Positions 1-6,438 of a stretch of 12,301 bases of DNA are shown here, piece after piece. Both the position numbers and the translations under genes were made by a program. Under the pieces are notes generated by a model. That model made no database searches. It was given only the letters and a program-made list of their open reading frames with translations, and was not told the DNA's origin. Source of the DNA: Thermoleophilia bacterium (GTDB taxonomy: Bacteria > Actinomycetota > Thermoleophilia > Gaiellales > F1-60-MAGs149); contig JAEMTW010000034.1 of assembly GCA_016462095.1 (NCBI GenBank), positions 1-12,301 on the forward strand, read 5' to 3'. Each line of letters begins with the position of its first letter. The stretch's first letter is position 1.

Positions 1-998
1 GCGAGTTCGGCACGGACGGTGACGGGTTCTGGGTCGTCACCGAGCATTGCGCGGACGGCCGGAACGAGCAGCAGATGCAGACCGACGAGGCACGACAGCG
101 GGTTGCCAGGCAGGCCCGTGACGAGCGTGCCGTTGGGTGCGGAGCCACACCAGACCGGCTGCCCAGGCTGCGTGGCAATTCGCCAAAAGAGCTCGGTCAC
201 TCCGAGTTCGAGCAACGCGGGCTTGACGTGGTCGCGCGGGCCAACGGAGACGCCGCCTGTCGAGACGACGAGATCGGCATCGGCAAGTGCGGCAGCAAAG
301 GCCGAGCGGGTGGCGTCGGCCAGATCGGGAACGTTGTCGACGCGTACGATTTCGCAGCCCGCCGCGGCGAGCGTGGCGCAGACCAGCACCGAGTTGGACT
401 CGTGGATCTGACCGCGTTCGAGGGGCGATCCTGGCGGAACGAGCTCGTCGCCGGTTGTCAGGACGACGACGCGGGGTCGTCGAATACAGGCCACGCTCGT
501 CAGGCCGAGTCCGGCGACGGCCGACGTGGCGAGTGGTGTCAGCCGGGTGCCAGGGTGGAGGACGACGTCTCCAGCCTGCACATCGGCACCGACGTGCCGT
601 ACGAAGTCGCCGCTCGCAATTGGCCCGGTCGGGGTGACCAGATCGTCGACAACTTCGACGCGCTCGATCGGCACGACCGCATCGGCGCCAGTGGGCATCA
701 CCCCGCCGGTAGCGATCGCTGCGGCCGTGCCAGCAATCAGCGGAGCGGGGTTATCGCCCGCAAGGATGTGTGCAGAGATTGTCCAAGGGCCTGTAGCACC
801 AGCCACTACGGCATATCCATCCATCGCCGAATTGGCGTGGGCAGGAAGATTGTGTGGAGCGGTTACTGCCAGACCGACAGTCCTGCCCGCGAGGTCCTTG
901 AGCGCGACGGATTCCGTCTCCAACAGCGCCACAGACGCGATTACACGGGTTCTCGCTTCGCCGACAGGCACGCGCTCGTGGGGGAGTTCAGTGGTCAT
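1..998 (-). CDS. moeA: Molybdopterin molybdenumtransferase MoeA (3' end cut by window edge)
   Basis: MoeA inserts molybdate into adenylylated molybdopterin in the cytoplasm, the last common step of molybdenum cofactor synthesis. Reading leftward from the ATG at 998, 332 residues are visible before the edge; the family is about 400 residues, so the C-terminal domain is largely missing. Visible signatures are SAMDGYA (57-63, with the conserved Asp60), ATGGVMPTGADAVV (96-109), VVLTTGDELVPPG (178-190), STGGVSVGPRDHVK (246-259) and GLPGNP (295-300). The order and spacing match the MoeA/MogA-like family. The stretch that often reads KPGKP in homologues is QPGQP here (278-282). The gene is divergent from the pseudokinase gene, with 86 bases between the two starts. 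No clear Shine-Dalgarno precedes the ATG, but a TAACGT box lies ten bases upstream, which would fit a near-leaderless transcript. The family call is very secure; the link to any particular molybdoenzyme is unknown. Confidence 0.95.
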   Translation of the reverse strand, partial: MTTELPHERVPVGEARTRVIASVALLETESVALKDLAGRTVGLAVTAPHNLPAHANSAMDGYAVVAGATGPWTISAHILAGDNPAPLIAGTAAAIATGGVMPTGADAVVPIERVEVVDDLVTPTGPIASGDFVRHVGADVQAGDVVLHPGTRLTPLATSAVAGLGLTSVACIRRPRVVVLTTGDELVPPGSPLERGQIHESNSVLVCATLAAAGCEIVRVDNVPDLADATRSAFAAALADADLVVSTGGVSVGPRDHVKPALLELGVTELFWRIATQPGQPVWCGSAPNGTLVTGLPGNPLSCLVGLHLLLVPAVRAMLGDDPEPVTVRAEL

Positions 999-1084
999 CG
1001 TTCGGTGAACGTTACGAGCGGGGCTCGTTGGTCATGGTATACAGCGGTGGTGCTCGCGCCTAACCGCCCGACTGCAACACGATC
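999..1084. promoter_or_regulatory. Divergent intergenic promoter region (moeA / pseudokinase)
   Basis: These 86 bases separate two divergent starts, so promoters in both directions must lie here or inside the genes. Candidate -10 boxes are TAACGT on the minus strand (1014-1009), ten bases before moeA, and TATACA on the plus strand (1038-1043), about 40 bases before the pseudokinase start. A short perfect inverted repeat CGTTC-GGT-GAACG (999-1011) abuts the moeA start and overlaps its -10 candidate, so it could be an operator. No good -35 element is visible for either direction. The arms are only five bases, so chance is a real alternative. Confidence 0.3.
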
Positions 1085-2197
1085 ATGACTGAACCCATTT
1101 CCGGACGCTACCGCCCTGTTGCACCCCTGCCGACCATTGGCGGCGTGGAGCGCGAGCTTGCGATTGATCAGGTCGCCGACCATCGTGTCGCGATGGCGCG
1201 CATTGCGGGTGGCGAGCAAGCCGCCGCGGTCGAGCGGACGCTTGAGGCCGTCAAGGCAATCCGGCACGCCAGCCTGGCACCGGTGCTGGACGTCTACCGA
1301 CTCGTTGACGACACGATCGTCCAGATTGAGGCTCAGGCCGACGGTCCGCTGCTGAGCAGTGGTGTTCTCTTGCCGCAGGCGAGTGCGCTGCTCGTGACCG
1401 CAGATGTCGCAGATGCGTTGGCGACATTGCATGCGGCGGGCCAGACCCACGGCGGTCTCGTCGCCGACGCCGTTGTGCTCGACGCCTCGGGTCGCCCCGT
1501 CGTGATGGGCGCTGGTCTGGCACGGGCCGTGGCAATCGCGACGGGAGCGCTCGCCCCGACAGCCTCGAGCGACGTTCGGGCGCTGGGTGCCATGCTCTAT
1601 CTGTTGGTGACGGGTCGTGAGCCGACGCAGCCGCCGGCCTCGCCCGCCAGCTTTGCGCCCGAGATTGCGCCCGCCTTGAACGGCCTGATGCTCGCGCTTT
1701 TGTCCGACGATCCTCGTCGACCGCCACCGCCTGCTGCTCTGGTGGCGGAGCGACTGCGTGTGCTGGCTGGTGTCGAGCTTCCCCTCGACTTGATGCCAGC
1801 ACCTGTGCTTGCGCCGCCGCTGCCAACGACGCCTCGGCGCGGTATCTCGGATGCAGCTTTGGCGGTGATCGTCGGGGCGATTGCCCTGGTGGCGATCGTG
1901 CTTGCTGCTGCTGCGATCAATGGGGGAGATTTCTTTACGAGCGACTCGCCGGCGGACACCGCGGACGAAAAGGGCATTCCGACGTTTACGCTGCCGCAGC
2001 CGGACGCGTTGATGCTAAGCGTGACCGACGAGACGCTGCCACTTCCTGGCGTCGTCACGGATACCGTGCCCGTCGAGACGTTTGAGGTCTTCACGGACGT
2101 CACGGAGACGGTCGAGGTCTTTACGGACGTCACGGAGACAATCACGGCCGACACGGGCGCGTTGATTCCGCCAGAGGACGGGCTGCAGATCGACTAG
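1085..2197 (+). CDS. Membrane-anchored pseudokinase (degenerate Ser/Thr kinase-like domain, acidic exported tail)
   Basis: A 370-residue protein. Residues about 7-230 look like a bacterial Ser/Thr kinase domain stripped of catalysis. The HRDLKPxN loop reads HGGLVADAV (122-130), the DFG site reads MGAG (141-144), and the usual VAxK lysine position lacks lysine (VAMAR, 35-39). The structural C-lobe segment SSDVRALGAMLYLLVTG (161-177) is well kept. A Pro-rich linker (about 232-252) leads to one transmembrane helix (about 256-278). After it comes a roughly 90-residue Thr/Asp/Glu-rich tail, presumably outside the cell, carrying two copies of a ten-residue unit of the form EVFTDVTET plus one more residue (334-353). 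The architecture (kinase-like, TM, outer region) is that of PknB-type receptors, but phosphotransfer is unlikely; binding or scaffolding is an inference. The start ATG lacks a Shine-Dalgarno. No specific partner is evident: it lies between divergent moeA and hemB. Confidence 0.75.
   Translation: MTEPISGRYRPVAPLPTIGGVERELAIDQVADHRVAMARIAGGEQAAAVERTLEAVKAIRHASLAPVLDVYRLVDDTIVQIEAQADGPLLSSGVLLPQASALLVTADVADALATLHAAGQTHGGLVADAVVLDASGRPVVMGAGLARAVAIATGALAPTASSDVRALGAMLYLLVTGREPTQPPASPASFAPEIAPALNGLMLALLSDDPRRPPPPAALVAERLRVLAGVELPLDLMPAPVLAPPLPTTPRRGISDAALAVIVGAIALVAIVLAAAAINGGDFFTSDSPADTADEKGIPTFTLPQPDALMLSVTDETLPLPGVVTDTVPVETFEVFTDVTETVEVFTDVTETITADTGALIPPEDGLQID
2084..2143 (+). repeat. Two-copy 30-base in-frame tandem repeat in the pseudokinase tail
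   Basis: Unit 1 is 2084-2113 and unit 2 is 2114-2143. They differ at three of 30 positions, giving near-identical decapeptides. The high nucleotide identity, including third positions, points to a recent slipped-strand or recombination duplication rather than old protein-level conservation. Confidence 0.85.
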
Positions 2198-2241
2198 GTC
2201 GTGCTGCGACGTCTCGAGGCGAAATCTCGCGGCGGGACCGT

Positions 2242-2272
2242 GTAGGCGCCGTGGCGGTACGACCTCGCCTAC
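2242..2272. repeat. Seven-base inverted repeat upstream of hemB
   Basis: GTAGGCG (2242-2248) and CGCCTAC (2266-2272) are perfect complements separated by 17 bases. The right arm runs into the hemB -10 candidate. It could be a regulator site or a weak stem at the end of the pseudokinase transcript. No T-tract follows, so a classical terminator is unlikely. Confidence 0.35.
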
Positions 2273-2275
2273 CCT
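2270..2275 (+). promoter_or_regulatory. Candidate -10 box for a leaderless hemB transcript
   Basis: TACCCT fits the TANNNT pattern and ends six bases before the GTG start of hemB, the spacing expected if transcription begins at the start codon. No Shine-Dalgarno lies in front of that GTG, which agrees with a leaderless message. No convincing -35 is visible. Confidence 0.4.
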
Positions 2276-2281
2276 TCCATC

Positions 2282-3256
2282 GTGTTTCCTGAGAGCCGAC
2301 CACGCCGTAATCGCCGCACGCCAGGGCTCCGCGCCATGCTGCGCGAGACCGTGCTGACGCCCGCGCAGTTGATCCTGCCGCTGTTTGTGTTGCCCGGTGA
2401 GGGTCGTCGTGAGCCAATTGGCGCCTTGCCTGGCGTCGATCGCGTGACGCCGGACCTCGCAGCCGAGTTGGCGGTTGAGGCGGCAGCGCTGGGTGTCAGC
2501 GGCGTGTTGCTCTTCGGCCTGCCCGACGAGAAGGATGCTGAGGGCACGTCTGCCTGGGATCCGAATGGTCCGACGCCGACAGCGGTGCGCGCGATTCGCT
2601 CGGCTGCGCCAGGGCTCGTGATCGCCACCGACGTCTGCCTCTGCCAATACACGAGCCATGGCCACTGTGGGCTCGTCGGTCCAAACGGCGAGATCCTCAA
2701 CGATGCCTCGCTGCCGGTGCTTGCGCGCGCAGCCGTCGCTCACGCCCGGGCCGGTGCCGACCTCGTCGCGCCCTCCGACATGTTCGACGGACGCATCGGC
2801 GTCATCCGCGATGCGCTCGACGAGGAGGGCTTTGCCGAATCTGTGGGCATCTTGGCCTACTCCTCGAAGTTCTCCTCGGCCCTCTACGGGCCGTTCCGTG
2901 AAGCCGCGCACTCGACTCCTTCGGCTGGCGATCGGCGCTCGCACCAGCTTGATCCAGCCAACCGGATCGAGGCCGTCCGCGAGGGGCTGATCGACGAAGA
3001 GGAAGGGGCAGACATGTTGATGGTCAAGCCCGCAATTACCGCGCTCGATGTGATCTCTGACCTCTCGGAGCAGAGCGATCTACCCGTGCTTGCGTACCAA
3101 GTGTCGGGCGAGTACGCGATGTTGCGCCACGCCGCGGACGCTGGGGCCTTCGCCTTCGACGCCGCGATGCTCGAGTCGCTCCTGTCAATCCGCCGCGCTG
3201 GCGCTCGTGCGGTCATCACCTACAGCGCCGTGGATGTTGCTCGATGGCTGGCGTAG
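2282..3256 (+). CDS. hemB: Delta-aminolevulinic acid dehydratase (porphobilinogen synthase)
   Basis: HemB condenses two 5-aminolevulinate molecules to porphobilinogen, the second committed step of haem synthesis, in the cytoplasm as a homo-octamer. The 324-residue length is typical. The zinc site is intact: DVCLCQYTSHGHCG (117-130) carries Cys119, Cys121 and Cys129, so this is the zinc-type rather than the Asp-rich magnesium-type enzyme. The two Schiff-base lysines are in YSSKF (Lys196) and MLMVKPA (Lys249). SALYGPFREA (199-208) and QLDPANRIEAVRE (222-234) are also family hallmarks. The start is a GTG with no Shine-Dalgarno; it gives a normal N-terminus beginning about ten residues before the conserved LRAMLRETVL. 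The 3' end overlaps the next gene by 13 bases. Haem made here would feed the b- and c-type cytochromes encoded downstream. Confidence 0.97.
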   Translation: MFPESRPRRNRRTPGLRAMLRETVLTPAQLILPLFVLPGEGRREPIGALPGVDRVTPDLAAELAVEAAALGVSGVLLFGLPDEKDAEGTSAWDPNGPTPTAVRAIRSAAPGLVIATDVCLCQYTSHGHCGLVGPNGEILNDASLPVLARAAVAHARAGADLVAPSDMFDGRIGVIRDALDEEGFAESVGILAYSSKFSSALYGPFREAAHSTPSAGDRRSHQLDPANRIEAVREGLIDEEEGADMLMVKPAITALDVISDLSEQSDLPVLAYQVSGEYAMLRHAADAGAFAFDAAMLESLLSIRRAGARAVITYSAVDVARWLA

Positions 3257-3792
3257 ACACTTCGTCGCGCGTCGATCGCATCGTCGAGGCGGCTGCGTGC
3301 AGCAGCGACGTCTGGGCGCGCTCGCTGCTCGAGCTATCCGAGCGTGACGGCGACGAACTTTTCGGTCCGATCGCCGGTGAGCTTTTTGCAGACGGTGTGG
3401 AGACGATCTACGAGGGCTACCTCGTGCACCATGCCCCGCGCGGCCGCGCCTTTGCAGCACCCGACCGTGAGCAGGCACTCCTGCTTGGCGACTACCTGTA
3501 TGCCACCGGACTCGTGCAGGTCTGTGCCGCCGGCGACGTCGAGGCGATCGCTGCGCTTGCCGACCTCGTCTCCTTGGCCGCTCATCTGCGGGCAGAGGGC
3601 GGAGTGATTGTCGACGCAGAGTTGTGGCTCGCGACGGCGCGCCACCTTGCTGGTCCGCGTGACAACGCGTTGTTCAACGCGCGCGAGGCATTGCGCAGCG
3701 GTGATCCCACGATGCTGTGCGCACTCGTCTCCGACGAGGATGCGGTCCGTCCGCTCCGGGAACACCGACGCCTGATGGGGGATGTTCGATGA
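3244..3792 (+). CDS. Small helical protein resembling a degenerate polyprenyl synthase core (HepS-like?)
   Basis: A 182-residue, mostly helical, soluble protein that I do not recognise with certainty. It starts inside the last 13 bases of hemB and its stop overlaps the ubiD start, so it is translated with them. The middle, RGR (66-68) followed by GDYLYATGL (82-90) and then AGDVEAIAALADL (96-108), lines up with RGR (99-101), GDFLFARAF (117-125) and TDDIDSLVLLAQ (131-142) of the polyprenyl diphosphate synthase encoded at 9567. No aspartate-rich DDxxD motif is present. Component I of two-subunit heptaprenyl synthases (HepS) is also helical, lacks these motifs and has a comparable GD-containing segment, so an accessory prenyl-synthase subunit is my leading guess. 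An unrelated helical chaperone or assembly factor is an alternative. Gene reality is well supported by coupling and codon bias; the function is inference. Confidence 0.8.
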   Translation: MAGVDTSSRVDRIVEAAACSSDVWARSLLELSERDGDELFGPIAGELFADGVETIYEGYLVHHAPRGRAFAAPDREQALLLGDYLYATGLVQVCAAGDVEAIAALADLVSLAAHLRAEGGVIVDAELWLATARHLAGPRDNALFNAREALRSGDPTMLCALVSDEDAVRPLREHRRLMGDVR

Positions 3793-5243
3793 ATGGTCCG
3801 AAGGATCTCCGCGACTGGATCGCACTGCTACGTCGGGAGGGCGAACTCGTCGAGATCACCCAAGAGGTCGACTCGTATCTCGAGATCACGGAGATCGCCG
3901 ACCGCGCGCTCAAGGGTGGTGGTCCTGCACTGTTGTGCAGCAACGTCAAGGGTTCGAAAATCCCGCTCTTGATCAACCAGTTCGGGACGGAGCGACGCAT
4001 GCTGCTGGCACTCGGCCGAGACGAGTTCGATTCGATTGGTGACGAGATCGCCGAGCTGCTCGACCTCAAGCCGCCGGAGGGACTCAAGGACAAGGTGCAG
4101 GCGCTCCGTCGCCTCAAAGGCGTTGCGGATGCGCGTCCCAAGGTCGTGCGCTCTGGTGCCTGCCAAGAGGTCGTCTGGCCCGAGCCGGATCTCGACCTCC
4201 TGCCGATCCAGTTCCAGTGGCCGAACGATGGTGGTCCCTACATGACGCTCGCCAACGTGATCACGAAGGATCCCGTCACCGGCGGCCGTAACGTCGGCAT
4301 GTATCGGCTCCAAAAGCACAGCAAGAACGAACTCGGTCTGCATTGGCAAATGCATAAGGACGGCGCTGCCGATCATCGCGAAGGCGAGGGGCGGATGGAA
4401 GTCGCGCTCGCACTCGGGACCGATCCGATTACGACGTACTCGGGTTCGATGCCGCTGCCCAAGCACATCGACGAGTACATGATTGCCGGCTGGCTGCGCG
4501 ATAAACCAATCGATTTGGTCCAGTGCAAGACCGTCGACCTGCAGGTCCCCGCCAATGCGGAGATCATCATTGAGGGCTATTGCGTGCGGGGCGAGACAAA
4601 GCCCGAGGGCCCGTTTGGTGACCACACGGGCTACTACACGCCGGTCGATGATTTTCCGGTCATGCACGTGACGGCGATCACGTCGCGCCGCGATCCGATC
4701 TATCCGTCGATCGTGGTCGGGCCACCGCCGTGCGAGGACCTCTGGCTTGGCAAGGCGACCGAGCGGATCTTCCTGCCAGCCGTGCGCGTCACGCTCCCCG
4801 AGGTCGTCGATTACGACATCCCCTACGCCGGCACGTTTCATAACTGTGTGATCGTCTCGATTCAGAAGCGCTTCCCTGGGCATGCGCAAAAGGTGATGAG
4901 CGCGATCTGGGGCACGGGTCTACTGTCGTTGACGAAGGCCGTGATCGTGGTCGACGAGTGGGTCGACGTGCACAACTACACCGAGGTCGTCTGGCAACTC
5001 GGCGCCAACGTCGATCCTGCCCACGACATTCTGATGTCCTACGGTCCGATTGATCAGCTCGACCATGCTGCCCGCATTAAGGCACTCGGAGGCAAGATCG
5101 GTTTCGATGCAACGGCAGTGTGGGAGGGCGAGGGGTACGAGCGCGGCTGGCCTGAGGTCAATCGGATCCCCGCCGACGTCAAGGCGCAGGTCGATGCGCG
5201 CTGGGCCTCGTTTGGCATCAACATGCCGGGGAGCGTCCGCTAG
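3789..5243 (+). CDS. ubiD: UbiD-family prFMN-dependent decarboxylase, probably for menaquinone (MqnL-like)
   Basis: UbiD enzymes decarboxylate unsaturated or aromatic acids using prenylated FMN made by UbiX. The 484 residues are full length. The core signature is GRNVGMYRLQ (166-175, Arg173 being the likely catalytic arginine), IIIEGYC (259-265) and PEGPFGDHTGYY (272-283). Glu273 and Asp278 have the spacing of the catalytic acidic pair. GTFHNCVIVSIQKRFPGHAQ (348-367) is another family block. The ATG at 3789 overlaps the preceding stop as ATGA and is preceded by a G-rich stretch; the same frame opens earlier, at 3717, but that extension lies inside the upstream gene and is not UbiD-like. Since this genome shows futalosine genes (mqnE, mqnA) and no ubiquinone genes, the likely substrate is a prenylated carboxy-naphthoquinone, not 4-hydroxybenzoate. 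The substrate assignment is inference; the family is secure. Confidence 0.93.
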   Translation: MNGPKDLRDWIALLRREGELVEITQEVDSYLEITEIADRALKGGGPALLCSNVKGSKIPLLINQFGTERRMLLALGRDEFDSIGDEIAELLDLKPPEGLKDKVQALRRLKGVADARPKVVRSGACQEVVWPEPDLDLLPIQFQWPNDGGPYMTLANVITKDPVTGGRNVGMYRLQKHSKNELGLHWQMHKDGAADHREGEGRMEVALALGTDPITTYSGSMPLPKHIDEYMIAGWLRDKPIDLVQCKTVDLQVPANAEIIIEGYCVRGETKPEGPFGDHTGYYTPVDDFPVMHVTAITSRRDPIYPSIVVGPPPCEDLWLGKATERIFLPAVRVTLPEVVDYDIPYAGTFHNCVIVSIQKRFPGHAQKVMSAIWGTGLLSLTKAVIVVDEWVDVHNYTEVVWQLGANVDPAHDILMSYGPIDQLDHAARIKALGGKIGFDATAVWEGEGYERGWPEVNRIPADVKAQVDARWASFGINMPGSVR

Positions 5244-5296
5244 ATGGCCATTCCGGTGACAACGCTGGGTATGCTCGCAGACGGATATTACGAACG

Positions 5297-5716
5297 ATGA
5301 CTCTGCCCGAGGAACACGTGAGCGTGGAACGCACAGACGAGGAATGGCGCCAGATCTTGACGCCGGAGCAGTACGCCGTGCTGCGCCAGCAAGGAACCGA
5401 GCCGCCGTTTACCGGCGCCTACGTCGACGACCACACACCGGGCGTCTACGCCTGTGCTGGCTGCGGGACAGAGCTCTTTCACTCGGACGACAAGTTCGAT
5501 TCGGGCACCGGCTGGCCGAGCTTCACGCGCCCCGTGCTGGACGACAACGTGGGGTCGCGCGAAGACAACGCGCACGGCATGCGTCGCATCGAGGTCGTCT
5601 GCACGAGCTGCGGCGGCCATCTTGGACACGTCTTCCCGGATGGTCCAGGGCCAACAGGACTGCGCTACTGCATCAATTCGTGCTCGCTCCAGCACACCGA
5701 AACGAGTGCAAAATGA
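5297..5716 (+). CDS. msrB: Peptide-methionine (R)-S-oxide reductase MsrB
   Basis: MsrB reduces methionine-R-sulfoxide in proteins, normally recycled by thioredoxin. In 139 residues it carries the zinc cysteines CAGC (53-56) and CTSC (102-105), GWPSF (72-76), GGHLGHVFPDGP (106-117) and the catalytic RYCIN with Cys125. The usual resolving cysteine just before GWPSF is Thr71 here, a known family variant; Cys129, four residues after the catalytic one, is a possible substitute partner (inference). There is no signal peptide, so it is probably cytoplasmic. The ATG at 5297 lacks a Shine-Dalgarno; a GTG seven codons in, at 5318, has GAGGA four bases upstream and is a credible alternative start. The gene stands alone between ubiD (53-base gap) and the cytochrome operon, with TATGCT (5270-5275) as a possible -10. 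Confidence 0.96.
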   Translation: MTLPEEHVSVERTDEEWRQILTPEQYAVLRQQGTEPPFTGAYVDDHTPGVYACAGCGTELFHSDDKFDSGTGWPSFTRPVLDDNVGSREDNAHGMRRIEVVCTSCGGHLGHVFPDGPGPTGLRYCINSCSLQHTETSAK

Positions 5717-5748
5717 CGAACCAGGGGATTGTGCGTTTCGTGGCGACT

Positions 5749-5778
5749 TTGACATCACACGGGGAGCACCCCCAAAAT
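5749..5778 (+). promoter_or_regulatory. Candidate sigma70-type promoter for the qcrABC operon
   Basis: A perfect TTGACA (5749-5754) is followed after 18 bases by CAAAAT (5773-5778), a four-of-six match to TATAAT. Transcription would start near 5785, about 20 bases before the GTG start of the Rieske gene and downstream of the in-frame ATG at 5783, supporting the GTG start. The region lies between msrB and qcrA, with no terminator-like structure seen. Confidence 0.5.
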
Positions 5779-5791
5779 ACCTATGTGGCTG

Positions 5792-5797
5792 AAAGGA
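5792..5797 (+). promoter_or_regulatory. Ribosome binding site that decides the qcrA start
   Basis: AAAGGA ends six bases before the GTG at 5804. The alternative ATG at 5783 has no purine-rich site in front and would place this motif inside the coding region. Confidence 0.6.
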
Positions 5798-5803
5798 TTG
5801 CAC

Positions 5804-6424
5804 GTGGCTGACAAACAGACAGAGCGCAGTGGCGCATCCGCGTACGGCGATCCGGCGGATCCCCGCACGATTATTAGTCGCAGCAAATTTTTGACCGGCG
5901 CAACCGTTGGTCTTGGTGGCCTGATCGGTGTTGCCATCGCCGTTCCCGTCGTGGGCTTCGTCCTCGGACCCGCCTTCGCGACGGAGGACTGGTACTGGGC
6001 GAGTTTCGGCCCGGCCGACAACAAGGACTTCAAGGCGGGCACGTACGAGCCTGTCATCTTCGAGCGCGGCAAGCTCGGAGAGCTCGATCGTCGAGTCGCC
6101 TACGTGCGCCGCGATGGTGCCGAAGAGTTCACGATTATCTCGAACGTGTGCATGCACCTCGGCTGCCCCGTCCAGTTTAAGACCACGAACTTTGCCTGTC
6201 CGTGCCACGGCGGCCAGTACGACACTGAGGGCATCGTCACGGCCGGCCCGCCCGTGCGCCCGCTCAACCGCTTCGAGTACAAGGTCGAAGGCGGCACGCT
6301 CTACGTTGGCCGCCCCTTCGCGACCCAAGATGTTGACGGCAAAGTCGTCATGACCGACACCTTCAAGCTACCCGGTGCGCCCGTTGGCGGGCTACTCGGT
6401 TGGCTCTACCCATCCCCAGCCTGA
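5804..6424 (+). CDS. qcrA: Rieske iron-sulfur subunit of menaquinol:cytochrome c reductase
   Basis: This protein carries the [2Fe-2S] centre that takes the first electron from quinol at the Qo site. From the GTG at 5804 it is 206 residues. A short cytoplasmic N-terminus is followed by a single anchor helix (about 29-55, from SKFLTGATVG to VVGFVLG). The Rieske domain has CMHLGC (116-121) and CPCHGGQYD (132-140). By family rules Cys116, His118, Cys132 and His135 bind the cluster and Cys121-Cys134 form the disulfide. GPPVRPLNRFEYKV (148-161) is the conserved Pro-loop region. One anchor helix and this size resemble b6f and Bacillus QcrA rather than the longer three-helix Rieske proteins of typical high-GC actinobacteria. 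It is first in the operon, 14 bases ahead of qcrB. An in-frame ATG at 5783 would add seven residues but is less favoured. Confidence 0.95.
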   Translation: MADKQTERSGASAYGDPADPRTIISRSKFLTGATVGLGGLIGVAIAVPVVGFVLGPAFATEDWYWASFGPADNKDFKAGTYEPVIFERGKLGELDRRVAYVRRDGAEEFTIISNVCMHLGCPVQFKTTNFACPCHGGQYDTEGIVTAGPPVRPLNRFEYKVEGGTLYVGRPFATQDVDGKVVMTDTFKLPGAPVGGLLGWLYPSPA

Positions 6425-6438
6425 GGCAGGAACTTACG

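Noticed and set aside
75..1088. Long plus-strand open frame opposite moeA
   Set aside because: It is the antisense of a clear MoeA gene; its translation has no recognisable motif and high GC makes such shadows common.
3717..3788. Upstream extension of ubiD
   Set aside because: It lies within the preceding gene and is not UbiD-like; the ATG at 3789 gives a normal N-terminus and an ATGA overlap.
3828..4889. 353-codon minus-strand open frame inside ubiD
   Set aside because: Antisense of well-conserved UbiD coding sequence, with no protein signature of its own.
5256..5275. GTGACA and TATGCT before msrB as a -35/-10 pair
   Set aside because: They are separated by only eight bases, too close for a sigma70-type promoter; only the TATGCT box alone is kept as a weak candidate.
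5288..6328. 346-codon minus-strand open frame across msrB and qcrA
   Set aside because: It spans two real genes, their intergenic gap and a promoter on the opposite strand; it shows no family motif.
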